Positions 26,201-34,864 of a DNA stretch of 64,000 nucleotides are shown here, piece by piece. The position numbers and the translations under genes are program-made. The notes beneath the pieces were generated by a model. The model saw nothing but the letters and a program-made list of their open reading frames with translations. It had not been told where the DNA came from and made no database searches. Every line of letters starts with the position of its first letter. Within the stretch, counting starts at the first letter, position 1. The DNA is from Chitinophaga sp. HK235 (GTDB lineage Bacteria; Bacteroidota; Bacteroidia; Chitinophagales; Chitinophagaceae), in NCBI RefSeq assembly GCF_018255755.1, contig NZ_CP073766.1:8277604-8341603 (forward strand). The letters are read 5' to 3'.

Positions 26201-29200
26201 CCTTCATTAAAGAACTGTTGTGTAACCAGCAGCGGGAATACATGGGAGAAAACACCGATGGTGTTCATCTCATGTTCATCGCGACCAGCAATATTTTCCC
26301 TGATACAGAAATCCTGGTCAGCAGAGCAGTAGTATTTGGTAAGCAGTACAAAAACTGCTTTGAAGAAAATATGCGGCTTCAGGCCATGCTGTTCGCAATA
26401 TTGTTGCAGCAGTTGTACTTCTTCACCGGTTACAGGCAGGGTGCCGGCCACCATTTTATCTTCCTGCGACCATGCGCCGGAATAAGATAATGGCTGAACA
26501 TCTGCCAGGTAATTCTTCCAGAAGTTTTCTGTATCGGTGGTATCAAAGCGGGCCAGGTGGTCCAGCACACTGTTGCGATATGGCGTGTGTGCGGTTCCGT
26601 TATATTTTCCAGCTTTCAGGAGATGATAGGCATTGTCTGTTTTTTCAACCAGCAGCTTGAGTGAAGTGCCGTCCACAAAAAGGTGGTGGGCGCTGACCGC
26701 CATCACATAATGCTGATCGTTTACCTTAAACAGGTAGTGCTTATAAGGTGGTTTGCTGATGTCCTGGTTTTCATCGCAGTATTTTTTAACAAGAGCAGGG
26801 ATATCCGCCTCTGTCTTAACTTCCCGGCTAATATCGAGGAAGCTGAAGCACAGTGCTGTTTCTTTTTTTACTGCCTGAAACACCTCTGCATCTTTTGTGA
26901 GGATAACAGAGCGCATACCGTCTTCTTCAAGGGTTACCTGTTGAAGGGCAGCTTCCCACATGGGTACGTCCACCGGGTTGTTGATATGGAAGTAGGCCAG
27001 GGGACGGAGGCTGTAGCCTTCGGGGTCCAGCACGCAGGTGAGATATATATCCCGCTGGGTGGTATTCAGCGGATAGGCAGCTGAGTATACTGAGTCATCT
27101 ATGCCCAGGTAACGGAACAGCGCCGGCTGGTCTTCATACAGTGGAAGCGTTGTTTTTTCCGGCGCAATGTGCTGGCTGATGGCTTCGAGTGACAGGGACG
27201 GCGCATGTGAAACCATCTCCAGGATGGAAATGTATTGTGCCGCCATCTGCTCTATGGTAGCGGCTTTGAACAGACTTTTTGAATAATTGAAAAGCACCAT
27301 CATGTCTTCACCGGAGGTAGTGAGGGATGCAGAGAGATCGAATTTTACATCCAGTGCTTTCATGTCCAGTTCCAGCGGCACCAGCGAAAAATCTCCGCCT
27401 GACCATACGGATGACTCCAGGTCGTGGTAGCTGAACATGGTATCAAAAAGCGGGTTCCTGTTGAGGTCACGTGCCAGTTCCAGCTGTTCGGCCAGTTCTT
27501 CCATCGGATACAGCTGATGATCGAGAGCGGTGAAGAAAGTGCTGCGAACCTGTTCCAGCAGGGTGGTGAAGGACTGCTGCATATCCATGGAGCATCTTAC
27601 CGGTAACGTATGTACGAACATGCCGATCAGCTGCTCCAGATCAGGATGGACGCGGCCGGCCACAGGGGTTCCCACCGTAATATTCTTTTTGCCGGTGTAC
27701 CTGGCCAGCAGCAGGTTGTAGGCCGCTAATGCCAGCAGGAAGAGGGTACTTCCTTCTTTATTGACAACTTTCCGGAGGCGGGAAGCAGTCGCTTTATCCA
27801 GCGGGACGATATACAATTCTCCTTCCAGGCTTCTTTCAGCGGAGCGGGGGAAATCTACCGGCAGATCTAATGCCACCTGTTTGTCGGCGAAGGTATTGAG
27901 CCAGTATTGTTTATTTTTCTCAAAGTCGCCGCTGTTGCGGTAATCATCCAGCCAGGAGGTATAATCCCTGTACTGAATTTTCAGCGGCGGTAATTGTTCC
28001 GACAGATAGAATGCCTGTAAGTCTTTCATGAATACCTCCATGGAGATGCCATCAGAGATAATATGATGCATATCAAAGAGCAGTATGCCGGCGTTGTCGT
28101 TCTTTTGAATAAAGAGGGCCCGCAACATAGGTGGGTTGCTCAAATCAAAAGGACGAACGAGATTGGTGATATATGCTCTGAAATCAGGCTGCTCATCATG
28201 GACAACGCTTATTTCAAAAGGCACTTCATCGGCAATATGCTGCATGATTACTTCGTCGGTGAAACTAAAGCCGGTTCTCAGTATGGCATGTCTCTGCATA
28301 AGGGCTTTCAGCGCCGCTTCCAGCCGGGGAATATCCGGTTTGCCGATCACCTCGAAGGAAGAAGGCATATTGTAGTTAATAGCCTCTTTGTTCAGCAGGT
28401 AGCTCAGGTAGATGCCCCTTTGTGAGAAGGAAGCAGGAGAGTGGCTGGTAACAGCGGCAACAGGTATTTCGAACCGTACCGATTGTTCTGCCTGCCGGAT
28501 GTATGCCGCCAGTTGTTTGATAGTACCATTTACAAATACCTGCCGCAACGGAATTTCCACATGCAGGTCACGAAGGATAATGGTGATGAGTTTGGCCGCT
28601 TTCAGCGAGTGGCCACCCAGTTCAAAGAAATTATCGTTAGTGCCGATCTGACGGATGTTTAAAAGTTCCTGCCAGATGGCCAGCAGCTGCTCTTCCAGCT
28701 GATTGGCCGGTTGTTCCTCTGCACTGATGACTCTTTCCTGCTGTGCAGGATGTGGTAATTTTTTAAAATCCGTTTTACCGTTGCTGGTAACGGGGATCTT
28801 TTCCAGCATCACAAATCTTGCAGGGATCATGTATTCCGGCAGCTGTGCTGATAAGGCTGCGCGTATGGCGGTGATATTAGTTTCCCCAGCGGGTACTACC
28901 CAGGCGCAGAGGTATTTGCTGCCGTTATCATCTGTCAGTGGTGCTACCACTGCCTCTTTTACGGCAGGCTGTTGTTGCAGGATGGTGGCTATTTCTCCCG
29001 GCTCTATGCGGTAGCCACGGATTTTTACCTGGTTGTCTTTTCTGCCAATAAACTGGATGTTCCCGTCTGGTGTCCATCTGGCGAGGTCGCCGGAGAGATA
29101 CATCTTTTGACCCGGATGAAAAGGATCATCCACAAATTTGGCAGCAGTAAGGGTTTCATTGTTGAGATAGCCCAGTGTTACACCAGCTCCGGCAATACAG

Positions 29201-31002
29201 AGTTCACCGGGCACTCCTGCGGGAACAGGTTCCAGCGCATTGTTCAGGATGTAAATCCGGCAGTTGGGTATCGGTTTTCCGATGGATACATTTTCTCCGG
29301 AAGGTAGTGCCGGCTTGTATTTCATCGTAGTAACGATAACGGTTGTTTCCGTAGGGCCGTAAACGTTAAGGATATCTATTCCCTTTATCAGACTGGCATA
29401 ATCATACAGGATATGATCGATAACAGATTCTGCGCCTACAAACAACTTATTGAGTGCAAGGGGTTTGTTTTGCTGTTTAAGTTGATCGTATACTTCTTTC
29501 AGCAACACCGGCGGAATATAAGCGAAGGTGATATTTTCCGCTTGCAGGAATCCGGCCAGTTTAGCTGCATCGAAGAGGCGGCTTTTATCCAGTACCACCA
29601 GGGTGGCGCCACTGGTGAGGGCTACGAATATTTCCGCGATGCTGGCATCAAATGAGATATTGGCCAGGGCCAGTACACGGTCGCTGGTGTCAATGCCTTT
29701 ATTGAAAAGACCTTTGTAGGCCACTATAAAATTGGTAACGCCGCTGTGTTTTACGGCAATGCCTTTGGGACGGCCGGTAGAGCCGGAAGTATAGATAACA
29801 TAAGCCGGATCTTCCGGAGCATTATGGATCGTGAAATCCGCTAACGCTTTATCTCCCTTGATTCCATCCAGCAGCAACAGATGACCGGCTTCGTTGCTGA
29901 AGCAGTCCTGTTTTTCGCTGTACACCTGGCGGGTGGTAAGAATAAATTTGGCAGCACTGTCTTTCAGGATATACTGAATGCGTTCATCCGGATAGTCAGC
30001 ATCTACCGGCAGATAAGCTGCTCCGGCTTTTAATACACCCAGCATGCCGGTGATCATCATTTCGGAACGATCACAAACCAGGGCTACTACGTCTTTAGGA
30101 CCGATGCCGCTGTCTTTCAGCAGGGTGGCCAGTTGCAGGGCATGCTGCCATAAGGCATGATAGGTCAGTTGTTTGTCTTCATACTGTACTGCCACTTGCT
30201 CGGGATGCAGTTTCGCTTGTTTTTCGAATAATGCCAGGATGGTCTGGTCTTTCTCTGCGAAGTCAACAGCTGTATCATTGAATGTTTCCAGCAGTTGTTG
30301 TTTTTCTGCGGAGGAAAGGAAAGTGACGTCTTCCACTTTGGAGCCAGGTTGACTGACAATGAACTGCAGTACCTGATGCAAATGAACGCCCATCTGTGTG
30401 ATAAACCAGGCGGCGTATTTGCCGGTATGATGGATTTCCAGTTCAAACGAAGTGGCTGTTCTACGGAAGTCGAAGGAGAGCTTCGACTGTTCGCGGTAGC
30501 TGTTGGCACCTGTTAACGGAAAGTAGGAAAAGGCGTAATTGAACAGGTCTCTGGGAGAGCCATGCAGCGCCTGATATTTTTCTGAGAATTTATCAAAAGG
30601 ATAATCCCGGTGAGAATAGGCAGTTTTCAGCTCTTCCTGGAATGATTGAAGCAGCTGTTTGATGGTGGTACCTGACTGAATATTGGCAGACAGGAATACC
30701 GGGGCAGCGGAAGTATCTCCGTTGGACAGCACTGGTGCAGGACCTGCTATCAGCAGTTCTGTTGCAGCTGTGTATTTATGCAGAAAGATGGATAACGCAG
30801 TGACTAAAAACACATAGATACCGGTATCCTGATCATTGCATATTTTTTTCAGCGCAGCTGCAGTGGCTTCATCCAGCGCGAAGGTCTGACTGCCGGGAGC
30901 AACAGGGGTAATGGATGTACCACTTATTTCAGACAGTTCCGGTTTTCCGGTTTTCTCCAACCAATAGTCGGTAGCAATTTTATATTGAAGTGTTTTGTTC
31001 AT
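20218..31002 (-). CDS. NRPS-2: half-C / A-T / C-C-A-T / C-A-T / thioesterase
   Basis: 3594 aa. Approximate layout by residue: C-terminal lobe of a C domain 1-240 with no HHxxxDG; A5 255-770 (YTSGSTG near 400); T5 with LGGHSL near 798; C6 with HHIISDG near 980; a second, divergent C domain with HHLFVDG near 1440; A6 (YTSGTTG near 1885); T6 LGGQSL near 2280; C7 with HHIISDE near 2462; A7 (near 2925); T7 IGGNSI near 3308; type I thioesterase with GYSAGG near 3430. By-eye specificity codes are A5 DAAYFGVVIK (not recognised), A6 DMGEIGSVDK (closest to ornithine or another basic residue) and A7 DLLQIGSIYK (weak resemblance to glycine codes). No epimerisation or methylation domain is seen. As it ends in a thioesterase, it should act last and release the product. 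Confidence 0.95.
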   Translation of the reverse strand: MNKTLQYKIATDYWLEKTGKPELSEISGTSITPVAPGSQTFALDEATAAALKKICNDQDTGIYVFLVTALSIFLHKYTAATELLIAGPAPVLSNGDTSAAPVFLSANIQSGTTIKQLLQSFQEELKTAYSHRDYPFDKFSEKYQALHGSPRDLFNYAFSYFPLTGANSYREQSKLSFDFRRTATSFELEIHHTGKYAAWFITQMGVHLHQVLQFIVSQPGSKVEDVTFLSSAEKQQLLETFNDTAVDFAEKDQTILALFEKQAKLHPEQVAVQYEDKQLTYHALWQHALQLATLLKDSGIGPKDVVALVCDRSEMMITGMLGVLKAGAAYLPVDADYPDERIQYILKDSAAKFILTTRQVYSEKQDCFSNEAGHLLLLDGIKGDKALADFTIHNAPEDPAYVIYTSGSTGRPKGIAVKHSGVTNFIVAYKGLFNKGIDTSDRVLALANISFDASIAEIFVALTSGATLVVLDKSRLFDAAKLAGFLQAENITFAYIPPVLLKEVYDQLKQQNKPLALNKLFVGAESVIDHILYDYASLIKGIDILNVYGPTETTVIVTTMKYKPALPSGENVSIGKPIPNCRIYILNNALEPVPAGVPGELCIAGAGVTLGYLNNETLTAAKFVDDPFHPGQKMYLSGDLARWTPDGNIQFIGRKDNQVKIRGYRIEPGEIATILQQQPAVKEAVVAPLTDDNGSKYLCAWVVPAGETNITAIRAALSAQLPEYMIPARFVMLEKIPVTSNGKTDFKKLPHPAQQERVISAEEQPANQLEEQLLAIWQELLNIRQIGTNDNFFELGGHSLKAAKLITIILRDLHVEIPLRQVFVNGTIKQLAAYIRQAEQSVRFEIPVAAVTSHSPASFSQRGIYLSYLLNKEAINYNMPSSFEVIGKPDIPRLEAALKALMQRHAILRTGFSFTDEVIMQHIADEVPFEISVVHDEQPDFRAYITNLVRPFDLSNPPMLRALFIQKNDNAGILLFDMHHIISDGISMEVFMKDLQAFYLSEQLPPLKIQYRDYTSWLDDYRNSGDFEKNKQYWLNTFADKQVALDLPVDFPRSAERSLEGELYIVPLDKATASRLRKVVNKEGSTLFLLALAAYNLLLARYTGKKNITVGTPVAGRVHPDLEQLIGMFVHTLPVRCSMDMQQSFTTLLEQVRSTFFTALDHQLYPMEELAEQLELARDLNRNPLFDTMFSYHDLESSVWSGGDFSLVPLELDMKALDVKFDLSASLTTSGEDMMVLFNYSKSLFKAATIEQMAAQYISILEMVSHAPSLSLEAISQHIAPEKTTLPLYEDQPALFRYLGIDDSVYSAAYPLNTTQRDIYLTCVLDPEGYSLRPLAYFHINNPVDVPMWEAALQQVTLEEDGMRSVILTKDAEVFQAVKKETALCFSFLDISREVKTEADIPALVKKYCDENQDISKPPYKHYLFKVNDQHYVMAVSAHHLFVDGTSLKLLVEKTDNAYHLLKAGKYNGTAHTPYRNSVLDHLARFDTTDTENFWKNYLADVQPLSYSGAWSQEDKMVAGTLPVTGEEVQLLQQYCEQHGLKPHIFFKAVFVLLTKYYCSADQDFCIRENIAGRDEHEMNTIGVFSHVFPLLVTQQFFNEGTSFAELCRHLQQQKRTANPYRDISLALQNHIIGDEPLSFFYNYQNYIAPDTKMKMSALQRVYSGLSNHIELRVTAHSEGYTLKLEYNEKTFNGTHFLDRVQLLLTQVLRENIPLQKLQYLTQEELQELTAFGSNPGEKAERNVLELFEEQVQQKPDHVAVVFRDKNITYAELDRAADAVAAHLQEQGAQTGDIIGIMVDRSEWMIIGMLGVMKSGAAYLPIDPEYPQDRIDYLLSDSNAKMLLTHASGINRHPHSIIIEEIAQRNAAPVKHPIAPDQLAYVIYTSGTTGRPKGVLVEHRALSNVDLAWRKAYDLDKFEPRSLQMASFSFDMFTGEVVRMLTNGGRAIICTSEIRLDPVSFYELLTSNQINVLESTPALIAPLMDYIWEHKKDISFLKMIIVGSDACPLPFFKTLLERYAPGIRVLNSYGVTETCVDSGFYETSVTSLPAAGNTPIGTPLLNYTYYVCNASHQLVPVGQPGELWIGGAGVARGYQNRPDTTAEKFIISPHTQERVYRTGDLVRWLPCGNLEFMGRGDEQVKVRGYRIELKEIESVLLQLPQIKEVAVTVFGQANEKEMVCWYVSQSGKTLEDLKEQLKQYLPDYMVPAFFIALDHLPVTHNGKIDKKSLQDPLKYMDTQSTITATPETATEQALLTVWQDILKRNKIGVLDNFFELGGQSLRAMVLVSRIQKNFSADISLKDIFTYPTIRSLAVHIDNNALSAHQAPITKIAEQPHYLLSPAQKRMYVISHFKGAEISHNICDVCWVHGQLDIHRLEAAFQAMTNRHESLRTSFSMVNGEPVQVIHPKGTFHLTHLHGKEEDATTVAKNFVKGYDLSQAPLLRATVMEVNPEKHLLLFDIHHIISDEVSTGIFLRELWALYRGAMLPELSVQYKDYVAWLYSPANAGVITRQKQYWVQQLQGELPVMEMPYDFPRPLTKTFEGKDHLFRLDDSTAARALEFISRKGITLNMLMLSVYNILLSKYTSLEDIIVGIPVAGRTHADLEPVIGMFVNTLALRSYPTAEKVFEHFLDEVKATALAAYENQDYPFEELVETLQIKRDPGRNPLFDVLFQFISKQPREEYQGLHFEPFPLNMSVAKFDLTFLTIQSGEQIDFLLNYNSALLTEGSAQRFVKHFCNVLKQVLNNPAITLREVTLPDEAEIAQLRAFGGSPEKDAPRVTIPQLWQEKAPLYKDQIAVETSAGSITFGELDQQSTTLAIYLQEVYQVKPGDKVALMLQRTLDMPVALLAILKTGAAYVPVDPSFPAQRIEYILNNSECTMILADKDYHYSQPLFNIHGERQNISQQQLKPIHISPDDLAYIIYTSGSTGVPKGAMLEHLNVTSFVRNFEPVYGIVPGDKILAISNITFDLSVLEILCSLLSGVTVLLANDAEINDFPKVKELILQHKVNTLQMTPSRLSLFLNTVGLSVLSDIKTVITGGEPVTTGLFNSLKRCKNTRVFTSCGPTETCIYSTTDEAKDDRITIGKPLLNEQVFIVGNHGQLQPINVVGEIYIAGSGVGRGYCNQEALTNEKYFRDETLSLSPERIYKSGDIGRWLPDGRIECLGRKDTQVKLRGYRIELGELENALGKMEGIGVTAAIITTVKGEKQIAAFYEADREYGYSTIRTFLADRLPSYMLPLFCIHVEKMPINSNGKIDRKALDQLAQQHQAADRPFDEPVGTLQKALAEIWKSILDLDRISSTDNFFEIGGNSIKLIQVLNRIKKELDVNVPLTAAFTYPTIKALAEKIKMITEFGSVSEEEFYSVANAGKPQTIFCLPPAIGYSFIYAALAEYFPDYTICCLHFIEEENRLEKYFQVMDELQPDQPLILLGYSAGGNFAFELAKELENRGREVSDIILLDSFKRWLSKAKTPVELEATVHAYYQIVDWSIFAVEPEYLEVLKKNTMSKIEGYCKYMNGKTDPDTTNARIHLVKSKDEWQTPETNRDWKESSTNSFHIYEGEGRHPEMFNPEYISHNAGLISTILQQINVSQPSVV

Positions 31003-31033
31003 GTCTGTAATCTATTTTGTGGGAAATATTCGG

Positions 31034-34000
31034 TTAAAAATTAAAAGCGATATCCAGGCTTTCTGGTTTGCTGGTGATTTCTTCCGGAATTCTCCAGGAG
31101 AGCGTATGGATAGCAGATGCCGGGTTGTTGAGAATATCCTGCAGTAATACCAGGAACCGTTCTTTCATCAGCAGAATGCTTTCTTCTTCAAACAAGGCTG
31201 TACTGTATTCAATTTTCACGGGCCAGTCACCTGCACGTTCATTGACTTCCATGGTCAGATCAAACTGGGCAGTACCGGTGCGCAGCGGGCAGGGGGCGAT
31301 GGTAAGTCCATCCAGCCGGATATCCGGGATATCGAGGTTTTGCAGCACAAATACTACATCGAACAAGGGGTTACGGGATGGATCCTTTTTACTGTCCAGT
31401 TTTTCCACTAATACAGCAAAAGGATAATCCTGGTGCTCGAAGGCGTTCAGTGCATTTTCCTTGACTTCTTCCAGCAGCTGGATAAAAGTTTTTTCGGCCG
31501 CAGGTTTGTTTCTGAGTACCAGCGTATTCACAAACATGCCTACTATGTTATCGAGGTCACTGTGGGAGCGGCCTGCCACCGGAGAGCCTACCAGTATATC
31601 TTCCTGCCCGGTATATTTATGCAGCAGGATATTGTATGCTGCCAGCAGTACCATAAAAGGTGTAGTGCCGGTGCTGACAGCCAGCTCCTGAATACTTTGT
31701 ACCTGTTGCGCAGGAAGGAGGAAGTGCAGCTTTTCACCGGCGAAAGATTGTACTGCGGGTCTTGGTTTATCTGTTGGCATTTGCAAAACAGGCAAGGCAC
31801 CGGACAGTTGTTTTGTCCAGAAGTCCTCCAGCCGGGCGAGCCCACCATCGTTGAAGAGTTCCTGCTGCCATGCTGTATAGTCCTTATACTGGACAGTCAG
31901 CGGAGACAGTGTTTCGCCATGGTATAATTGTACCAGTTCACTGATGAAAACGCCTAATGATACACCATCAGAGATGATGTGGTGCATATCAAACAACAGC
32001 AGATGTTTATCCGCTGCCAGTGTGGCCGTCCCTGCTCTGAATAAAGGTGCACGGGTAAGGTCAAATGGCTGGATAAATTGTTCCAGTGCGGCTTCCGGTG
32101 TATCACATCCTGTTATCCGCTGCAGGGAAAAATCTACTTTCTCATGTATTACCTGTACGGGCCTGGCTTGTTTTTCATGGAAGCTGGTACGGAGGCTTTC
32201 ATGTCTCTGGCAGAGTGTACGGAAGACGGATTCCAGTTTGTTGAAATCAGGTGTGCCTTCCAGCAACAGGGCAGAGGGGAGGTTGTAGGCCGTCAGGCTT
32301 GCGTCGGACTGCTGTATCAGCCAGAGGCGTGTTTGCGCTTCAGCCAGAGGATAATACTCCTGTATAGCCGCGGGGCGTATAGGCTTGTACGTTACCTGTT
32401 GTGCGCCGCTGGCCAGCAGTTCTTCTACGCCTTTGGCCAGTGTTTTCACCGTGGCAAATGCGAAGATATCCTTGAGTATGAGTTTGATGCCAAATTCTCT
32501 TTCGATGATGGAAATTACCTTGGTGGCCATGAGGGAATGACCGCCAATTCTGAAGAAATCATCATCGAGAGAAAGTTCATCGAGTTTCAGCACTGCTATC
32601 CAGATGGAGGCGATTTTCTTTTCCATCTCAGACCAGTTGTCACGGATTACGGCTGACAGCTGGATTGTTTCTTCGGCTGGAGATTGATCAGCACTGCTTA
32701 CCGGGCAGCTGGCAGCATCAGCGTTGGCATAGGCATCCAGCGGCAGTGGCTCTCTGAGCCAGCAGCGTGTTTTCTCGAAATGATAAGCCGGCAGGGTTAC
32801 TTTTCGTGCGTCCGTGGCCGTATAGTACCTTGCCCAGTCAATGGGGAACTGTTGGAGGTACAGCGCCTGAAAGATTTCCAGCGGAGATTGATGGACAGCT
32901 ATGACCTGATACAGGAATTCCTTATCCGGATAATTCATCTGCCGCAGTCCGGCAGAGAGGCATCCTTCAGGGCCCAGCTCAATGAACAGCACTTTGCAGG
33001 TAGCTGTCTCCCGTTCTATCAGGTTGATGAGCCGCTGCTCCAGTCCGGGGATGGCAGTATCTTCTTCGGCACATTGCTGTATGGCTTCTTCCAGCGACAT
33101 TTCGCTCAGGGCTACTGCTACGATGAGGTCACCTGTTCCGGTGCCGAGGAGATGTTCTGTTGTGAGTCCTTTCCCTTCTGCAAAACGATACAGGGCATAT
33201 TGCAGCACAAAGCGGTTAATAGCCGCATTGGTGCTGGTATAATACTGTCTGCATTCGTCGGCATATTTTTTTAATTCCGGTTCACTATTCAGTATTGTTT
33301 GCAGGTATTGATCGCTCACCACTGCGTCTCCGGAGAAGAGGAAGATGATTTTTCCGGCGGCTTCTCTGGCTGTGTTTTCCCGGCTGTTTTTTAATTGTTC
33401 CATTAATGCTGCTTTGGAAGAAGCGATGATGGAAAGCCGGTGTGGGAAATGTTTGCGGCCATTGTTCAAAGTATAACTGATGTCCGGCAAGGCGGCACTG
33501 TGGGGCTGCGAGAGGTAGGCCGCAAAAGTACTCAGATATCCCTGCAGGCTGTTGGATGACCTGGCGGAGAAGTTGAACAGATAAGTGCCGGAAACATCGG
33601 TCTGTACGGGGTTAACAGGTGCTTCTTCCAGGAGCACATGACAGTTGGTGCCACTGAGGCCAAAGGAACTGACACCTGCTCTTCTTGGGAAAGGTGCGTT
33701 CCAGGGTGTATAATCAGTGTTGATGTAGGTTGCTGAATTTTTAAAATCGATGAAGGGGTTAGGCTCATCAAAATGGATGGAAGGATACAGCTCTTTATGA
33801 TACAGCGACAGGACGGCCTTTATCAGTCCTGAAATACCCGCTGCGCTGCCTGTATGACCGATGTTGCTTTTGATGGAAGATACCGCACAACTTTGTTTGT
33901 TGGCGGTGAAATCCTTAAAGGCAAGGTCCATACCGGCTATTTCAATAGGGTCGCCGAGTTTGGTGCCGCTACCATGTGCTTCTATATAGGAAACGGTACC

Positions 34001-34864
34001 GGGGTCTATTTCTCCTTTAGTCCATGCTTTCCTGATAACCTCCGATTGTGCCTGGCTGCTGGGGGCGGTGAGACTACCGGACAGCTGGGCATCCTGGTTG
34101 GCGGCGCTGCCTTTAATGACTGCATAGATGATATCCTTATCAGCCAGTGCCTGGTCCAGCGGTTTCAGTAAAATGCATCCTACTGCCTCGCCGGCGCCCG
34201 TCCCATCTGCTTTTGCAGAAAAGCTCCGGGTCTTGCCATCTCTGGACATAATACCCAGATCAGGATTGTTGGTTTTTTCTGCAGGGAATAATATCAGTCG
34301 TACACCGCATGCCAGCGCGTAAGCGGCGTCTCCGCTGTTCAGTTCCTTGCAGGCCATATGGATGGCGAGCAGGGAAGAAGAGCAGGCAGTGTCCAGCATG
34401 GTGGCAGTACCTCTGAAATTGAAGAAACGGGAAATTCTACCTGCGGTGGTAGCATTGGTATTGCCGGTGATAATAGTAGGATCAAAACGTTCTGCCAGCT
34501 TAGCGTATTCCTGTTCTGTGTCACCGATGAAAACTGCTGTTTCCGTGCCGTTAAAAAAATCGGCCTGATAACCGGCGTTTTCGAGGGTTTCATATACCAC
34601 TTCCAGCAGCAGGCGCTGGTGAGGGTCCATGTATTCTGCTTCTGCTTTGGAGATATTGAAGAATTTATAATCGAATTTGTCGACATCTTCAATAAAACCC
34701 ACTTCCATAAATGATTTGCCGGCCGCCAGGGTGGTGGCGGATTTTCTTTCCGGGGAATAATCCCTTACACTGTCTCTGCCTGCTATCAGGTTCTGGCGGA
34801 GTGCCGCGATGTTGGCAGCTTCGGGGAATTTTCCTGCCATTCCTATGATTGCAATATCTCTCAT
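31034..34864 (-). CDS. Hybrid PKS-NRPS protein: KS / dead AT remnant / T / C
   Basis: 1276 aa. The ketosynthase (1-420) has an intact triad: C161 in DTACSSS, H297 in EAHGSGT, H337 in NIGHTGSAAG. Residues 503-700 resemble an acyltransferase, but the catalytic GHSxG reads GTGTG (574-578, Ser replaced by Gly), and about 50 residues separate it from the late FIELGPEGCLS motif, much less than normal. The AT should be inactive. The YHFEKTRCW post-AT linker, a carrier domain (GGHSL, S777) and a full C domain (HHIISDG near 963) follow. No KR, DH or MT is present. It would extend the NRPS-1 peptide by one C2 unit loaded in trans, then pass it through the C domain to NRPS-2. Confidence 0.93.
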   Translation of the reverse strand: MRDIAIIGMAGKFPEAANIAALRQNLIAGRDSVRDYSPERKSATTLAAGKSFMEVGFIEDVDKFDYKFFNISKAEAEYMDPHQRLLLEVVYETLENAGYQADFFNGTETAVFIGDTEQEYAKLAERFDPTIITGNTNATTAGRISRFFNFRGTATMLDTACSSSLLAIHMACKELNSGDAAYALACGVRLILFPAEKTNNPDLGIMSRDGKTRSFSAKADGTGAGEAVGCILLKPLDQALADKDIIYAVIKGSAANQDAQLSGSLTAPSSQAQSEVIRKAWTKGEIDPGTVSYIEAHGSGTKLGDPIEIAGMDLAFKDFTANKQSCAVSSIKSNIGHTGSAAGISGLIKAVLSLYHKELYPSIHFDEPNPFIDFKNSATYINTDYTPWNAPFPRRAGVSSFGLSGTNCHVLLEEAPVNPVQTDVSGTYLFNFSARSSNSLQGYLSTFAAYLSQPHSAALPDISYTLNNGRKHFPHRLSIIASSKAALMEQLKNSRENTAREAAGKIIFLFSGDAVVSDQYLQTILNSEPELKKYADECRQYYTSTNAAINRFVLQYALYRFAEGKGLTTEHLLGTGTGDLIVAVALSEMSLEEAIQQCAEEDTAIPGLEQRLINLIERETATCKVLFIELGPEGCLSAGLRQMNYPDKEFLYQVIAVHQSPLEIFQALYLQQFPIDWARYYTATDARKVTLPAYHFEKTRCWLREPLPLDAYANADAASCPVSSADQSPAEETIQLSAVIRDNWSEMEKKIASIWIAVLKLDELSLDDDFFRIGGHSLMATKVISIIEREFGIKLILKDIFAFATVKTLAKGVEELLASGAQQVTYKPIRPAAIQEYYPLAEAQTRLWLIQQSDASLTAYNLPSALLLEGTPDFNKLESVFRTLCQRHESLRTSFHEKQARPVQVIHEKVDFSLQRITGCDTPEAALEQFIQPFDLTRAPLFRAGTATLAADKHLLLFDMHHIISDGVSLGVFISELVQLYHGETLSPLTVQYKDYTAWQQELFNDGGLARLEDFWTKQLSGALPVLQMPTDKPRPAVQSFAGEKLHFLLPAQQVQSIQELAVSTGTTPFMVLLAAYNILLHKYTGQEDILVGSPVAGRSHSDLDNIVGMFVNTLVLRNKPAAEKTFIQLLEEVKENALNAFEHQDYPFAVLVEKLDSKKDPSRNPLFDVVFVLQNLDIPDIRLDGLTIAPCPLRTGTAQFDLTMEVNERAGDWPVKIEYSTALFEEESILLMKERFLVLLQDILNNPASAIHTLSWRIPEEITSKPESLDIAFNF

